This document shows positions 1-5,423 of a DNA stretch of 8,523 nucleotides, in pieces. The DNA lies in NCBI GenBank assembly GCA_900547125.1, contig URFU01000094.1:1-8523 (forward strand). Reading direction: 5' to 3'. A model generated the notes under the pieces. The model was not told the DNA's origin. It saw only the letters and a list, made by a program, of their open reading frames with translations, and searched no databases. Origin of the DNA: an uncultured Collinsella sp. GTDB lineage: Bacteria > Actinomycetota > Coriobacteriia > Coriobacteriales > Coriobacteriaceae. The stretch's first letter is position 1. Each line of letters opens with the position of its first letter. The position numbers were made by a program, and so were the translations under genes.

Positions 1-1
1 G

Positions 2-637
2 GTGATTGCCGTGTCAATGACCGTCGGCGTCGATGAGACCATCGTGGCCATCCTGGGGGGATACCGCCATTTTGCCGAGAACCGCCCGCAAGAGCTCGTC
101 CGCAAACTCGCAGGTCTGGCGGAGCATCCGGAGCTGCCCGAGGTACGCTTTGATATGATCGGCAACCTTCAGACCAACAAGATTAACACGGTGTTGGGTT
201 CGGCCGAGCTGATTCATTCGGTTGGTTCGCTTCATTTGGCGCAGGCGATCTCGAGCCGTGCCGTTCGCAAGATCGAAGCGGGCGAGCTTTCTGGTCCCCA
301 ACAGGTGCTAATCGAGGTTAACGTAAGCGGCGAGGAGTCCAAGGGCGGCTTTTCGCCCGATGAGATTCGTGGTGCTGCCGGCGAGCTTGCGGAACTTGAG
401 GGAATTTGTGTGCAGGGCCTTATGACCATGGCCCCTCGAGGGAACAAGGATGTGGCACGTCGCACTTTTGCCGGGCTGCGAGAGCTGAGGGATGAGCTGG
501 AGGCGGCGCATCCCGATCTGAGCTTGCCCGAGCTCTCTTGCGGCATGAGCGAGGACTTTGAGTCCGCCCTTGAGGAGGGCTCTACGCTCATTCGTCTGGG
601 CAGGGTAGTATTTAGCCCGGAGTTTGCAGTAAAATAG
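2..637 (+). CDS. yggS: YggS/PROSC-type PLP-binding protein, 5'-partial, lacking the PLP lysine
   Basis: The YggS/YBL036C family consists of single-domain, alanine-racemase-like TIM barrels that bind pyridoxal phosphate and balance cellular vitamin B6. Visible family blocks are AVSxT near the left edge, ENRPQELV (nt 77 on), MIGNLQTNKI (nt 155 on), IHSV-SLH (nt 212 on), VLIEVNVSGEESKGGF, GLMTMAP, GMSEDFESALEEGSTLIRLGR and a TAG stop. The open frame continues to the left edge, so roughly 20-30 N-terminal residues lie outside the window and base 2 is not a real start. The family motif AVSKT reads AVSMT here: the codon at 17-19 is ATG where the PLP-bearing lysine is expected. Other family positions also differ: FGEN is FAEN (nt 74-76), WH is FD (nt 152-154) and (I/V)D is VG (nt 224-226). 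The identity is secure, but PLP binding is doubtful. It is the first visible gene of the sepF-yggT-divIVA cluster, as in many Gram-positives. Confidence 0.9.
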   Translation: MIAVSMTVGVDETIVAILGGYRHFAENRPQELVRKLAGLAEHPELPEVRFDMIGNLQTNKINTVLGSAELIHSVGSLHLAQAISSRAVRKIEAGELSGPQQVLIEVNVSGEESKGGFSPDEIRGAAGELAELEGICVQGLMTMAPRGNKDVARRTFAGLRELRDELEAAHPDLSLPELSCGMSEDFESALEEGSTLIRLGRVVFSPEFAVK

Positions 638-638
638 G

Positions 639-667
639 GCTCTGAAGTGCGCACTGGTTTACAGAGC
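639..667. repeat. Nested inverted repeats between yggS and sepF
   Basis: GCTCTG (639-644) can pair with CAGAGC (662-667). The loop holds the perfect 10-bp palindrome AGTGCGCACT (646-655). The element lies between the yggS stop (637) and the sepF Shine-Dalgarno (about 684). It has no T-run, so it is not an intrinsic terminator. It could be an operator or an mRNA processing structure. The base pairing is visible; the function is unknown. Confidence 0.4.
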
Positions 668-697
668 GCCTGCACTAAACCGTGAGAGGACACAACC

Positions 698-1423
698 ATG
701 GGCTTCCTTGACGAGATTAAAAATAAGATGCACCTTGGCGGCCAGCAGGGTTACGACCAGGGCTATGGCCAGGATGACGACTACGGCTACGATGACGGCT
801 ACGATGATGGCTATCAGAACAACGGCTACAGCGGTACTTCGGGCGAGGGCTTCTAAACCCAGGACGAGCCGAGTAACGGCCTGCTGGGCCAGACGCGCCG
901 CGGTGAGGCCGAGTCGGTCGCCGTGTATACGCGCTCCGGCCAGCTGGTCGGCGATGACTCGCGTCATGCAACGACGTACAATCCGCCGTCGCGTTCTCAG
1001 GATAGTGCCGCAGGCGGCTATCGCCCCGGCGCTTACGATACGCCGTCGAGTTATGCCGAGAGCGCCCGCGCTCGTGCCGCGGCACCTGCGCCCGCTTCTG
1101 CGCCGAGCGACGCCTCGGCCTATGCAAACAACATCATTAACGCCACGCCGCAGCTGCCTGCCTATGTCCTGCGCCCTGAGAGCTATGACGATGTCGAGAC
1201 CGTTGTCCGCCGCGTGCGCACCAAGCAGCCCGTTGCGCTGATTTTTGTTGGCGTTCGCACCGAGGTCGCCAAGCGTGTCCTGGACTTTAGTTATGGCTTT
1301 GCCTGCGGCCTGGGCGCTACGGTCAAAGAGGTGGGCGATCGCGTGTTTATGGTGCTGCCCGCCGGCTGCGAGGTCAAGGATTCGGACCTCAAGAAGCTGC
1401 GCGCCGATGGCTACCTTAAGTAA
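698..1423 (+). pseudogene. sepF: Cell division protein SepF, interrupted by an in-frame TAA at 854-856
   Basis: SepF tethers FtsZ to the membrane: an N-terminal amphipathic helix inserts in the membrane and a C-terminal alpha/beta domain dimerises and binds the FtsZ tail. The start at 698 has a good ribosome site (GAGAGGA, 7 nt upstream). Codons 1-15 give MGFLDEIKNKMHLGG, a typical SepF membrane helix. A low-complexity Tyr/Gly/Asp-rich linker follows, and codon 53 is TAA. The same frame then stays open to the TAA at 1421-1423. It runs through an Ala/Pro/Ser-rich linker and the SepF core (about codons 155-241), with ESYDDVETVV, VALIFVG, AKRVLDFSYGFACGLGA and DRVFMVLPAG. One base change (for example GAA to TAA) would explain the break. 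The predicted products are a 52-residue membrane peptide and a separate core. Nonsense mutation, base error or stop read-through cannot be told apart from sequence alone. Confidence 0.85.
923..1423 (+). CDS. sepF: SepF C-terminal fragment (FtsZ-binding core without membrane helix)
   Basis: This is the part of sepF downstream of the internal stop that could be translated from a GTG at 923. It would give 166 residues: a disordered linker rich in Ala, Ser, Pro and Arg (about 1-78), then the complete SepF fold (about 80-166), ending GYLK. There is no convincing Shine-Dalgarno at the usual distance from this GTG; GTGAGG lies about 17 nt upstream. Independent translation is therefore uncertain. If made, the protein would be soluble, because the membrane helix is encoded before the stop. 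Confidence 0.5.
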   Translation: MYTRSGQLVGDDSRHATTYNPPSRSQDSAAGGYRPGAYDTPSSYAESARARAAAPAPASAPSDASAYANNIINATPQLPAYVLRPESYDDVETVVRRVRTKQPVALIFVGVRTEVAKRVLDFSYGFACGLGATVKEVGDRVFMVLPAGCEVKDSDLKKLRADGYLK

Positions 1424-1444
1424 ACCCAAGACGAGGAGATTCTC

Positions 1445-1726
1445 ATCAACATCTACACCATTGTCCAGCTGGTCAACACGCTGTTCAACTTCTACTCCAC
1501 ACTTATTGTGGTCTATTGCTTTATGACGTGGATTCCCATGAAGCAGGGCGGCCTGCTGCAGGATATCGCCGCGGTGCTCGATAGCGTCTGCGGTCCGTGG
1601 CTCAACCTGTTTCGTCGGTTTATTCCGCCGATGGGCGGCGTTGATTTTTCGCCGGTCGTTGCGATTATTGCGTTGCAGTTGGTGCAGAGGCTGATTCTGC
1701 AGCTTCTTATAGGTATACTCGTATAG
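1445..1726 (+). CDS. yggT: YggT family membrane protein, no canonical start codon
   Basis: YggT/YlmG proteins are small membrane proteins with two hydrophobic segments, usually encoded next to sepF and linked to cell division or membrane organisation. The frame contains a first hydrophobic segment (QLVNTLFNFYSTLIVVYCFM), the WIPM turn, the conserved amphipathic RRFIPPMGGVDFSP block, and a second hydrophobic segment (VVAIIALQLVQRLILQLLIGI) before TAG. No ATG, GTG or TTG lies between the upstream stop (1421-1423) and the first membrane segment. The ribosome site GAGGAG (1433-1438) points, with 6 nt spacing, to ATC at 1445, giving 93 residues of normal family length. ATT at 1439 is the alternative. 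The next canonical codons, GTG 1508 and ATG 1523, would delete most of the first membrane segment. It may be a true non-AUG start or a mutated ATG. It lies in the same reading frame as sepF. Confidence 0.75.
   Translation: MNIYTIVQLVNTLFNFYSTLIVVYCFMTWIPMKQGGLLQDIAAVLDSVCGPWLNLFRRFIPPMGGVDFSPVVAIIALQLVQRLILQLLIGILV
1714..1719 (+). promoter_or_regulatory. Possible -10 element for divIVA
   Basis: TATACT, close to the TATAAT consensus, sits at the 3' end of yggT about 70 bp before divIVA. A second overlapping candidate (TATAGT, 1722-1727) follows. No good -35 element is visible at the usual distance, so this is weak. divIVA could equally be transcribed from upstream. Confidence 0.25.
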
Positions 1727-1788
1727 TACTGGCTCAGTAACTTACATCGGGCGCCCGGCGCCAAGGCGATGATAAAGGAGAACTTGTT

Positions 1789-2466
1789 ATGGCTATTACC
1801 CCTGCTGACATCCAGGCTCAGACTTTCTCTGAGGCCAAGCGCGGCTATGATCCCGCCGAGGTCGACGTCTTTTTGGAGACGCTGTCCTCCGAGGTTGACG
1901 CTATGCTTGCCAAGATTGTCGATCTTAAGGGTCGTCTGACTGCCACCGAGCAGCAGCTTGCCGACACGCAGGCCCAGCTTGCCCAGGCTCAGGACGCTGC
2001 CGCTCAGGCCGTTCCCGCCGCTCCTGTGGCCGCTCCCGCACCCGACTTCTCCGCTCAGGAGCGCCAGATCTCCGCTGCGCTGATTGCTGCCCAGCAGACC
2101 GCCGAGGGCATCGTCAACGATGCCAACGAGAACGCTGAGCGCATCCGCAACGAAGCCGACGCCAAGGCCCGCGAGGTCATCCGTCAGGCCCTGACCGAGA
2201 AGCAGGCCGAGCTCGAGGAGATCGACCGTCTGAAGGCTTCCCGTGAGGAGTTCAAAGCTGAGTACCTCAAGCTCATCCAGCACTTCATGGACGATGCGCA
2301 GAATTCCTTCCCGTCCGACCTTATGGCCTCCACGCCGGTCGGTTCTGCGGCTTCTCCTGCAGTGACCGTTCCCGCCGCCGAGCCGCTGCCTGTCGCTGAT
2401 CCGGTTGTTCCCGTGGCTGACCCCTTCGCCCCGATCGACAACTTTGCCGCTGACGACCTGGACTAG
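1789..2466 (+). CDS. divIVA: DivIVA-domain protein
   Basis: DivIVA/Wag31-type coiled-coil proteins bind curved membrane at poles and division sites and organise septum placement or polar growth. The N-terminal domain is clear: TPADIQAQTF, then RGYDPAEVDVFL (residues 18-29), with the membrane-contacting Phe13 and Arg18 region seen in the family. A short coil (about 30-68) is followed by an Ala/Pro hinge (about 70-86). A second coil matches the B. subtilis pattern, with ALIAAQQTAEGIVNDANENA and EEIDRLKASREEFKAEYLKLIQ. The tail is Pro/Val/Asp-rich, repeats PVADP and ends in acidic residues. The ribosome site AAAGGAG lies 7 nt before the ATG. The 225-residue length is normal. Unlike its upstream neighbours it shows no obvious lesion. 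Its position after sepF and yggT is the classic Gram-positive order. Confidence 0.93.
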   Translation: MAITPADIQAQTFSEAKRGYDPAEVDVFLETLSSEVDAMLAKIVDLKGRLTATEQQLADTQAQLAQAQDAAAQAVPAAPVAAPAPDFSAQERQISAALIAAQQTAEGIVNDANENAERIRNEADAKAREVIRQALTEKQAELEEIDRLKASREEFKAEYLKLIQHFMDDAQNSFPSDLMASTPVGSAASPAVTVPAAEPLPVADPVVPVADPFAPIDNFAADDLD

Positions 2467-2495
2467 CGCCAGAGCTACAATCTCGTGTCCTTAAG

Positions 2496-2525
2496 AGGAG
2501 CTCGCACTTGCGGGCTCCTTTTTTG
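2496..2525 (+). terminator. Intrinsic terminator of the division cluster
   Basis: A 10-bp stem (AGGAGCTCGC at 2496-2505 with GCGGGCTCCT at 2510-2519, one G-T pair) encloses the loop ACTT and runs into a T-tract. It lies 30 nt after the divIVA stop. Confidence 0.92.
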
Positions 2526-2542
2526 TGGCTGCATACGGGTTG

Positions 2543-2587
2543 GGAAACAAAACGCCGAGCTCTGCGTGTGATAGGGCAGAACTCGGC
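2543..2587 (-). terminator. Intrinsic terminator of the nitroreductase gene
   Basis: Arms 2554-2565 and 2576-2587 pair over 11 of 12 positions with a 10-nt loop. On the minus strand the stem is followed by GTTTTGTTT. It lies 45 nt beyond the nitroreductase stop, back to back with the divIVA terminator, so the two convergent units are insulated from each other. Confidence 0.8.
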
Positions 2588-2632
2588 GAAGGGCGCGTGG
2601 TAAAAAGTAGATTTTAGGGCATGTGCCAAAAA

Positions 2633-3163
2633 CTACTTGAGGAGGAAGTCGGAGAGGGGAATGGTGCGGGCATCGCGATGCTCGGGATCGGCGATGTGGT
2701 CGGCAGGATAGCCGCAGACGAGCATGTGATAGGGATAGACGCCCTCGGGCAGGTTGAACCGCTCTCTGGCTAGTTCGGGTTTAAAATGGCATACCCAACA
2801 CGTTCCCAAGCCCTGCTCCTCGGCCTCCATCATCATTTGATCGCAAACAATCGAGGTGTCGATAGAGCTGGAGTTCATCTGGTCATAGGGGCGAACCCAA
2901 GCATCGTCGGTAACGCTGCAAATGAGGAAGATGAGCGGAGCGCCAAAGATGGACCCATCACGAGCAAACCGAGGCTGACAAGCAGCTGCCTTTTCCAGGA
3001 GCTCAGGCGTATCCAACACCATCACACGGGTTGGATGATTATTGCAAGCAGAAGGAGCAATACGCCCAGCCTCAACAATGGCATCCACCACAGCCTGCTC
3101 AACAGCCCGATCTTCAAACTCACGACAAGAATACCGACCCCGAGCCAGATCCAAATACTCCAT
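2633..3163 (-). CDS. Nitroreductase family FMN-dependent oxidoreductase
   Basis: This is a 176-residue small nitroreductase-fold flavoprotein. Such enzymes are homodimeric, bind FMN and use NAD(P)H to reduce nitro-aromatics, quinones or other acceptors; the natural substrate here is unknown. The start at 3163 is chosen because GGAGG lies 8 nt upstream; an ATG 21 codons further out has weaker support. Visible features are the N-terminal FMN-binding Arg cluster (RGRYSCREF, residues 8-16), the helix EAGRIAPSACNNHP (31-44) typical of the flavin pocket, and the dimer segment SSSIDTSIVCDQMMMEAEEQGLGTCWV (98-124). The C-terminal part is YPYHMLVCGYPAD (143-155). No catalytic or structural gaps are evident. 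It is convergent with divIVA and has its own terminator, so it appears monocistronic. The long leader (3164-3330) contains repeated CTTTGG motifs. Confidence 0.85.
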   Translation of the reverse strand: MEYLDLARGRYSCREFEDRAVEQAVVDAIVEAGRIAPSACNNHPTRVMVLDTPELLEKAAACQPRFARDGSIFGAPLIFLICSVTDDAWVRPYDQMNSSSIDTSIVCDQMMMEAEEQGLGTCWVCHFKPELARERFNLPEGVYPYHMLVCGYPADHIADPEHRDARTIPLSDFLLK

Positions 3164-3174
3164 AACCAAACCCT

Positions 3175-3319
3175 CCAAAGTCAACGAATCAATCCAAAGT
3201 AAACCAAAGGGTACCCAAAGCACCATCCACCCAAACGCTTAAGGCGGCCCCAAAGTTCCCAACCGGGCCCCAAGGCCCTGCCAACAAAAGCCCCATCGCT
3301 TTCAAAGTACCAGCCAAAG
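3175..3319 (-). repeat. Clustered CTTTGG motifs in the nitroreductase leader
   Basis: On the minus strand CTTTGG (plus-strand CCAAAG) occurs at 3175, 3194, 3204, 3215, 3250 and 3314. Near matches occur at 3231 (CCAAAC) and 3302 (TCAAAG). Several spacings are 10-12 bp, close to one helical turn. The cluster lies between the large hairpin and the nitroreductase start codon. It may be a regulator-binding array or simple-sequence drift; no known operator was recognised. The stretch also holds the imperfect palindrome GGGCCCCAAGGCCC (about 3266-3279). Confidence 0.4.
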
Positions 3320-3330
3320 TTCCAATGGCG

Positions 3331-3436
3331 GTACGTAAGGCGAAGGGCCGGCACCTGTTTACTTTCGAACGACTCTGCCATGCAGCCGGAGTGAGAAAGC
3401 AAACAGGTGCCGGCCCTTCGCCGCCAGGACACGTAC
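3331..3436. repeat. Long inverted repeat with perfect 22-bp arms
   Basis: Arms 3339-3360 and 3401-3422 are perfect reverse complements (22 of 22, GC-rich). After one mismatch the pairing resumes with CTTTC (3362-3366) and GAAAG (3395-3399). An inner hairpin is possible with CTGC (3375-3378) and GCAG (3382-3385) around CAT. Outside the arms the hexamers GTACGT (3331-3336) and ACGTAC (3431-3436) also pair. It lies 7 nt beyond the DUF47 stop, where a terminator is expected, but no T-run follows on either strand. A Rho-independent terminator is therefore unlikely. It may be a REP/MITE-like repeat or an mRNA-stabilising hairpin. Confidence 0.85.
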
Positions 3437-3442
3437 CCCCAA

Positions 3443-4066
3443 TTAACTGTTCTTCATGACAATCGAATCCACGACATCAGCCACATTCTCGCAGCAGTCG
3501 GCACAGTACTCCAAGAAGGCGTACACGTCACGCCAAGCGATGACCTCAAGCGGATCCTTGCCATTGACGTGCAGGTTGCGCATGGCGTTGATGTAGAGCT
3601 CATCGGCCTCGGACTCAATGGTGTTGATCTGGATGACCAGCTCGCGCAGGGTCTTGGACTTGCGGTAATTAGGCAGCTCGACCATCAGGTCCTTCATGGC
3701 GCGGCAGGCGTCGGTCACCTTGTGGGCGATGACAATGGCATCGGGGTGGATGCTCTGGATGTTGGTGAAGTAGACGCGCTGCACGACGCCCTCGATGCGG
3801 TCAAGCACAGTGTCGAGCGCGCAACTCATCAGGTCCAGATCCTCGCGCTCAAGCGGGGTGATAAAGGCAGTGAGCAGGGCATCCTCGAGCTCATGGTGCT
3901 TCTTGTCGGCCGCATGCTCAATCGCATGCATCTCCTCGAGCATGTCGTGGATCTGTGCGGGATCAAAGTTCTCAAAAATCTTGATGAGCAACTCTGCGGC
4001 CTGGACAGCAAGGTCGGCGCAGGCGACGTAGTTGTCAAAGTAGAACGAATCGGGTTTCTTTGCCAT
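3443..4066 (-). CDS. DUF47 family PhoU-like phosphate transport regulator
   Basis: This 207-residue, all-helical DUF47 (PhoU-like) protein is of the type usually paired with a PiT permease and thought to modulate its activity or phosphate sensing. The start at 4066 has AAAGGA 7 nt upstream. Visible features are FYFDNYVACADLAVQAAELL near the N-terminus and EMHAIEHAADKKHHELEDALLTAFITPLEREDLDLMS (about 45-80). This second block carries the His/Asp/Glu repeats that hold metal clusters in PhoU proteins. Then come the LDTVLDRIEGVVQRVYF helix and the C-terminal pair RNLHVNGKDPLEVIAWRDVYAFLEYCADCCENVADVVDSIVMKNS. Length and motifs are complete. It follows pit by 67 nt on the same strand, so the two are almost certainly cotranscribed. 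Confidence 0.88.
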   Translation of the reverse strand: MAKKPDSFYFDNYVACADLAVQAAELLIKIFENFDPAQIHDMLEEMHAIEHAADKKHHELEDALLTAFITPLEREDLDLMSCALDTVLDRIEGVVQRVYFTNIQSIHPDAIVIAHKVTDACRAMKDLMVELPNYRKSKTLRELVIQINTIESEADELYINAMRNLHVNGKDPLEVIAWRDVYAFLEYCADCCENVADVVDSIVMKNS

Positions 4067-4133
4067 GAGTGGGTCCTTTCGAGGCGAAGACGGGTGGGCG
4101 AGGTATTGCGGTCCGGATGGACGTTCGGTTTGA

Positions 4134-5183
4134 CTAGATGAACATCATGAACAGCTTGGCCATGACAAAGCTGATGAGTCCACAGGCGGGGAAGGTGAAG
4201 AACCACGTGAACATCATGTCCTTGACCACGCCGAAGTTGATGGCCGAGAGGCGCTTGACGGCGCCGACACCCATAATGGCGCAGGTTTTGATGTGCGTGG
4301 AGGATACGGGGATGCCGGTAAGGGTGGCAAGTAGCAGGTTCGCGGCGCCTGCGAGGTCGGCAGAGAAGCCCTGATACTTCTCGAGCTTAACCATGCTCTG
4401 GCCGACGGACTTGATGATGCGCTCGCCGCCCACGCTGGTGCCGATACCCATGGTGGCCGAGCACAGCAGCATAATCCAGATGGGGATGCCGGCATCGCCA
4501 ACGCTCGTCTGGCCGTTGGCGAAGGCCACGCCTAAAAAGAGCACGCCGATGAACTTCTGTCCATCCTGCGCGCCGTGCATAAAGCTCATGGCCGCAGCGC
4601 TCGCGATCTGAGCGTATTTAAAGAAGACGTTGGCGCGTCGCCTGTTGGCGGCGGCGAAAAGAATCGAGACGAGCTTGCACAGGATCCAGCCCATGACAAA
4701 GCCCAGGCCGATGGAGAGTGCCAGGCCGTAGATGACCTTCATCCACTCGTGGACGTTGACGCTGCTCGCGCCGCCGAGGGCGATAGCGGCACCGGTCAGG
4801 CCGGCGATAAGGCTGTGGCTTTGCGAGGTGGGGATGCCAAAACGCGACGCTGTGGCGCCGTAGACGACGATGGAGAACAGCGCCGCGCAGAGGCACGCGA
4901 GCGCCATGGTGCTGTTTCCGCCAAAGTCGACGATATGTGAGATGGTGTTGGCGACGCTCGCGTTAAAGTGCGTCATGATGAGCACGCCGAGGAAGTTGAA
5001 TGCGGCGCTCATGAGAATGGCGGCGCGGGCGGGCATGCAACGCGTAGTGACGCAGGTCGCGATGGCGTTGGGCGCGGCGGTCCATCCATTGACGAAGATG
5101 GCGCCGAGCGCGAGGATCACGGTGACGGCAAGGACTGGGTTCGACACAATTTGGCCGAGGAAGGCTGAGAACGTTACGTCCAT
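4134..5183 (-). CDS. pit: PiT family inorganic phosphate permease, first signature Asp replaced by Ala
   Basis: PiT permeases are inner-membrane symporters that import phosphate, often as a metal-phosphate complex. This 349-residue protein has about ten hydrophobic segments and the duplicated PiT architecture. The first half has NGWTAAPNAIATC (residues 32-44) and FGIPTSQSHSLIAGLTGAAIA (115-134). The second half has SFMHGAQDGQKFIGV (200-214) and TGIPVSSTHIKTCAIMGVGAVKRLSAINFGVVKDM (289-323). The first signature normally reads NGxxDxxNA (for example NGFHDTANA in E. coli PitA). Here the Asp position, residue 36 (nt 5076-5078), is GCC Ala, one base from GAC. The matching Asp207 of the second half is intact. 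The N-terminal start is the only in-frame ATG before a TAA at about codon -8; its ribosome site is weak. Identity is strong, but transport competence is uncertain. Confidence 0.88.
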   Translation of the reverse strand: MDVTFSAFLGQIVSNPVLAVTVILALGAIFVNGWTAAPNAIATCVTTRCMPARAAILMSAAFNFLGVLIMTHFNASVANTISHIVDFGGNSTMALACLCAALFSIVVYGATASRFGIPTSQSHSLIAGLTGAAIALGGASSVNVHEWMKVIYGLALSIGLGFVMGWILCKLVSILFAAANRRRANVFFKYAQIASAAAMSFMHGAQDGQKFIGVLFLGVAFANGQTSVGDAGIPIWIMLLCSATMGIGTSVGGERIIKSVGQSMVKLEKYQGFSADLAGAANLLLATLTGIPVSSTHIKTCAIMGVGAVKRLSAINFGVVKDMMFTWFFTFPACGLISFVMAKLFMMFI

Positions 5184-5222
5184 ATATGGGCTTTCTCGAA
5201 GTTTGCAGGCACGTTACAAAAA

Positions 5223-5247
5223 CATGATAAATCGTATCACCTCCTGC
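5223..5247 (-). promoter_or_regulatory. Strong Shine-Dalgarno and 3-codon upstream ORF in the pit leader
   Basis: On the minus strand a near-perfect anti-16S match, AGGAGGTGAT, is followed after 10 nt by ATG TTT TTG TAA. The pit start is about 40 nt further on and has only a poor ribosome site. No in-frame extension of pit reaches this site, because a TAA intervenes. It may be a minimal upstream ORF or a standby ribosome site; a chance occurrence is possible. Confidence 0.35.
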
Positions 5248-5299
5248 GGGTTTCTTTACCGAGTTCTGATGGGAGAAGTGAATTTTTTGGCACTAACAT

Positions 5300-5321
5300 T
5301 GAATATTTGCTGAATATTTGC
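5300..5321 (-). promoter_or_regulatory. 11-bp tandem direct repeat, candidate PHO box upstream of pit
   Basis: TGAATATTTGC occurs twice head to tail (5300-5310 and 5311-5321), about 117 bp upstream of the pit start; on the transcribed strand the unit reads GCAAATATTCA. The 11-bp period matches direct-repeat PHO boxes bound by PhoB/PhoP-type regulators. It is unusually AT-rich for this region. The repeat is exact and visible; binding by a phosphate regulator is inferred from the period and the downstream phosphate genes. Confidence 0.5.
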
Positions 5322-5409
5322 CCTGTTGACCGCGGGTGTTCTTTTTGCTAGCACGCCATGAGGACACGTGCGCGCGCCCCAACATCCCAAAACCACAGTC
5401 TGTTCGCTT

Positions 5410-5415
5410 TACAAT
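5410..5415 (+). promoter_or_regulatory. Likely -10 element of the small unknown gene
   Basis: TACAAT lies 8 nt before the in-frame ATG at 5424. This spacing would allow a leaderless transcript beginning at or next to that ATG. No convincing -35 is visible. The same hexamer occurs upstream of the BI-1 gene. Confidence 0.4.
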
Positions 5416-5423
5416 ATGCAAAC

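Noticed and set aside
659..1429. Minus-strand 256-codon open frame opposite sepF
   Set aside because: It is a shadow of the sepF frame with low-complexity Arg/Ala/Val composition and no recognisable domain; SepF and its codon pattern explain the stretch.
3181..3432. Minus-strand 83-codon frame across the hairpin and the nitroreductase leader
   Set aside because: It has no ribosome site, includes the hairpin arms and has Trp/Gly-rich composition caused by the CTTTGG motifs; not a credible protein.
3331..3436. Intrinsic terminator for pit-DUF47
   Set aside because: The stem is very strong but no T-run follows on either strand, and the arms are longer and more perfect than the other terminators in the window.
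3331..3436. CRISPR array or transposon end
   Set aside because: There is only one inverted pair, no spaced direct repeats, and no transposase remnant nearby.
3407..4141. Plus-strand 244-codon open frame opposite DUF47
   Set aside because: The minus-strand DUF47 has a full set of family motifs and a ribosome site; this frame is its antisense.
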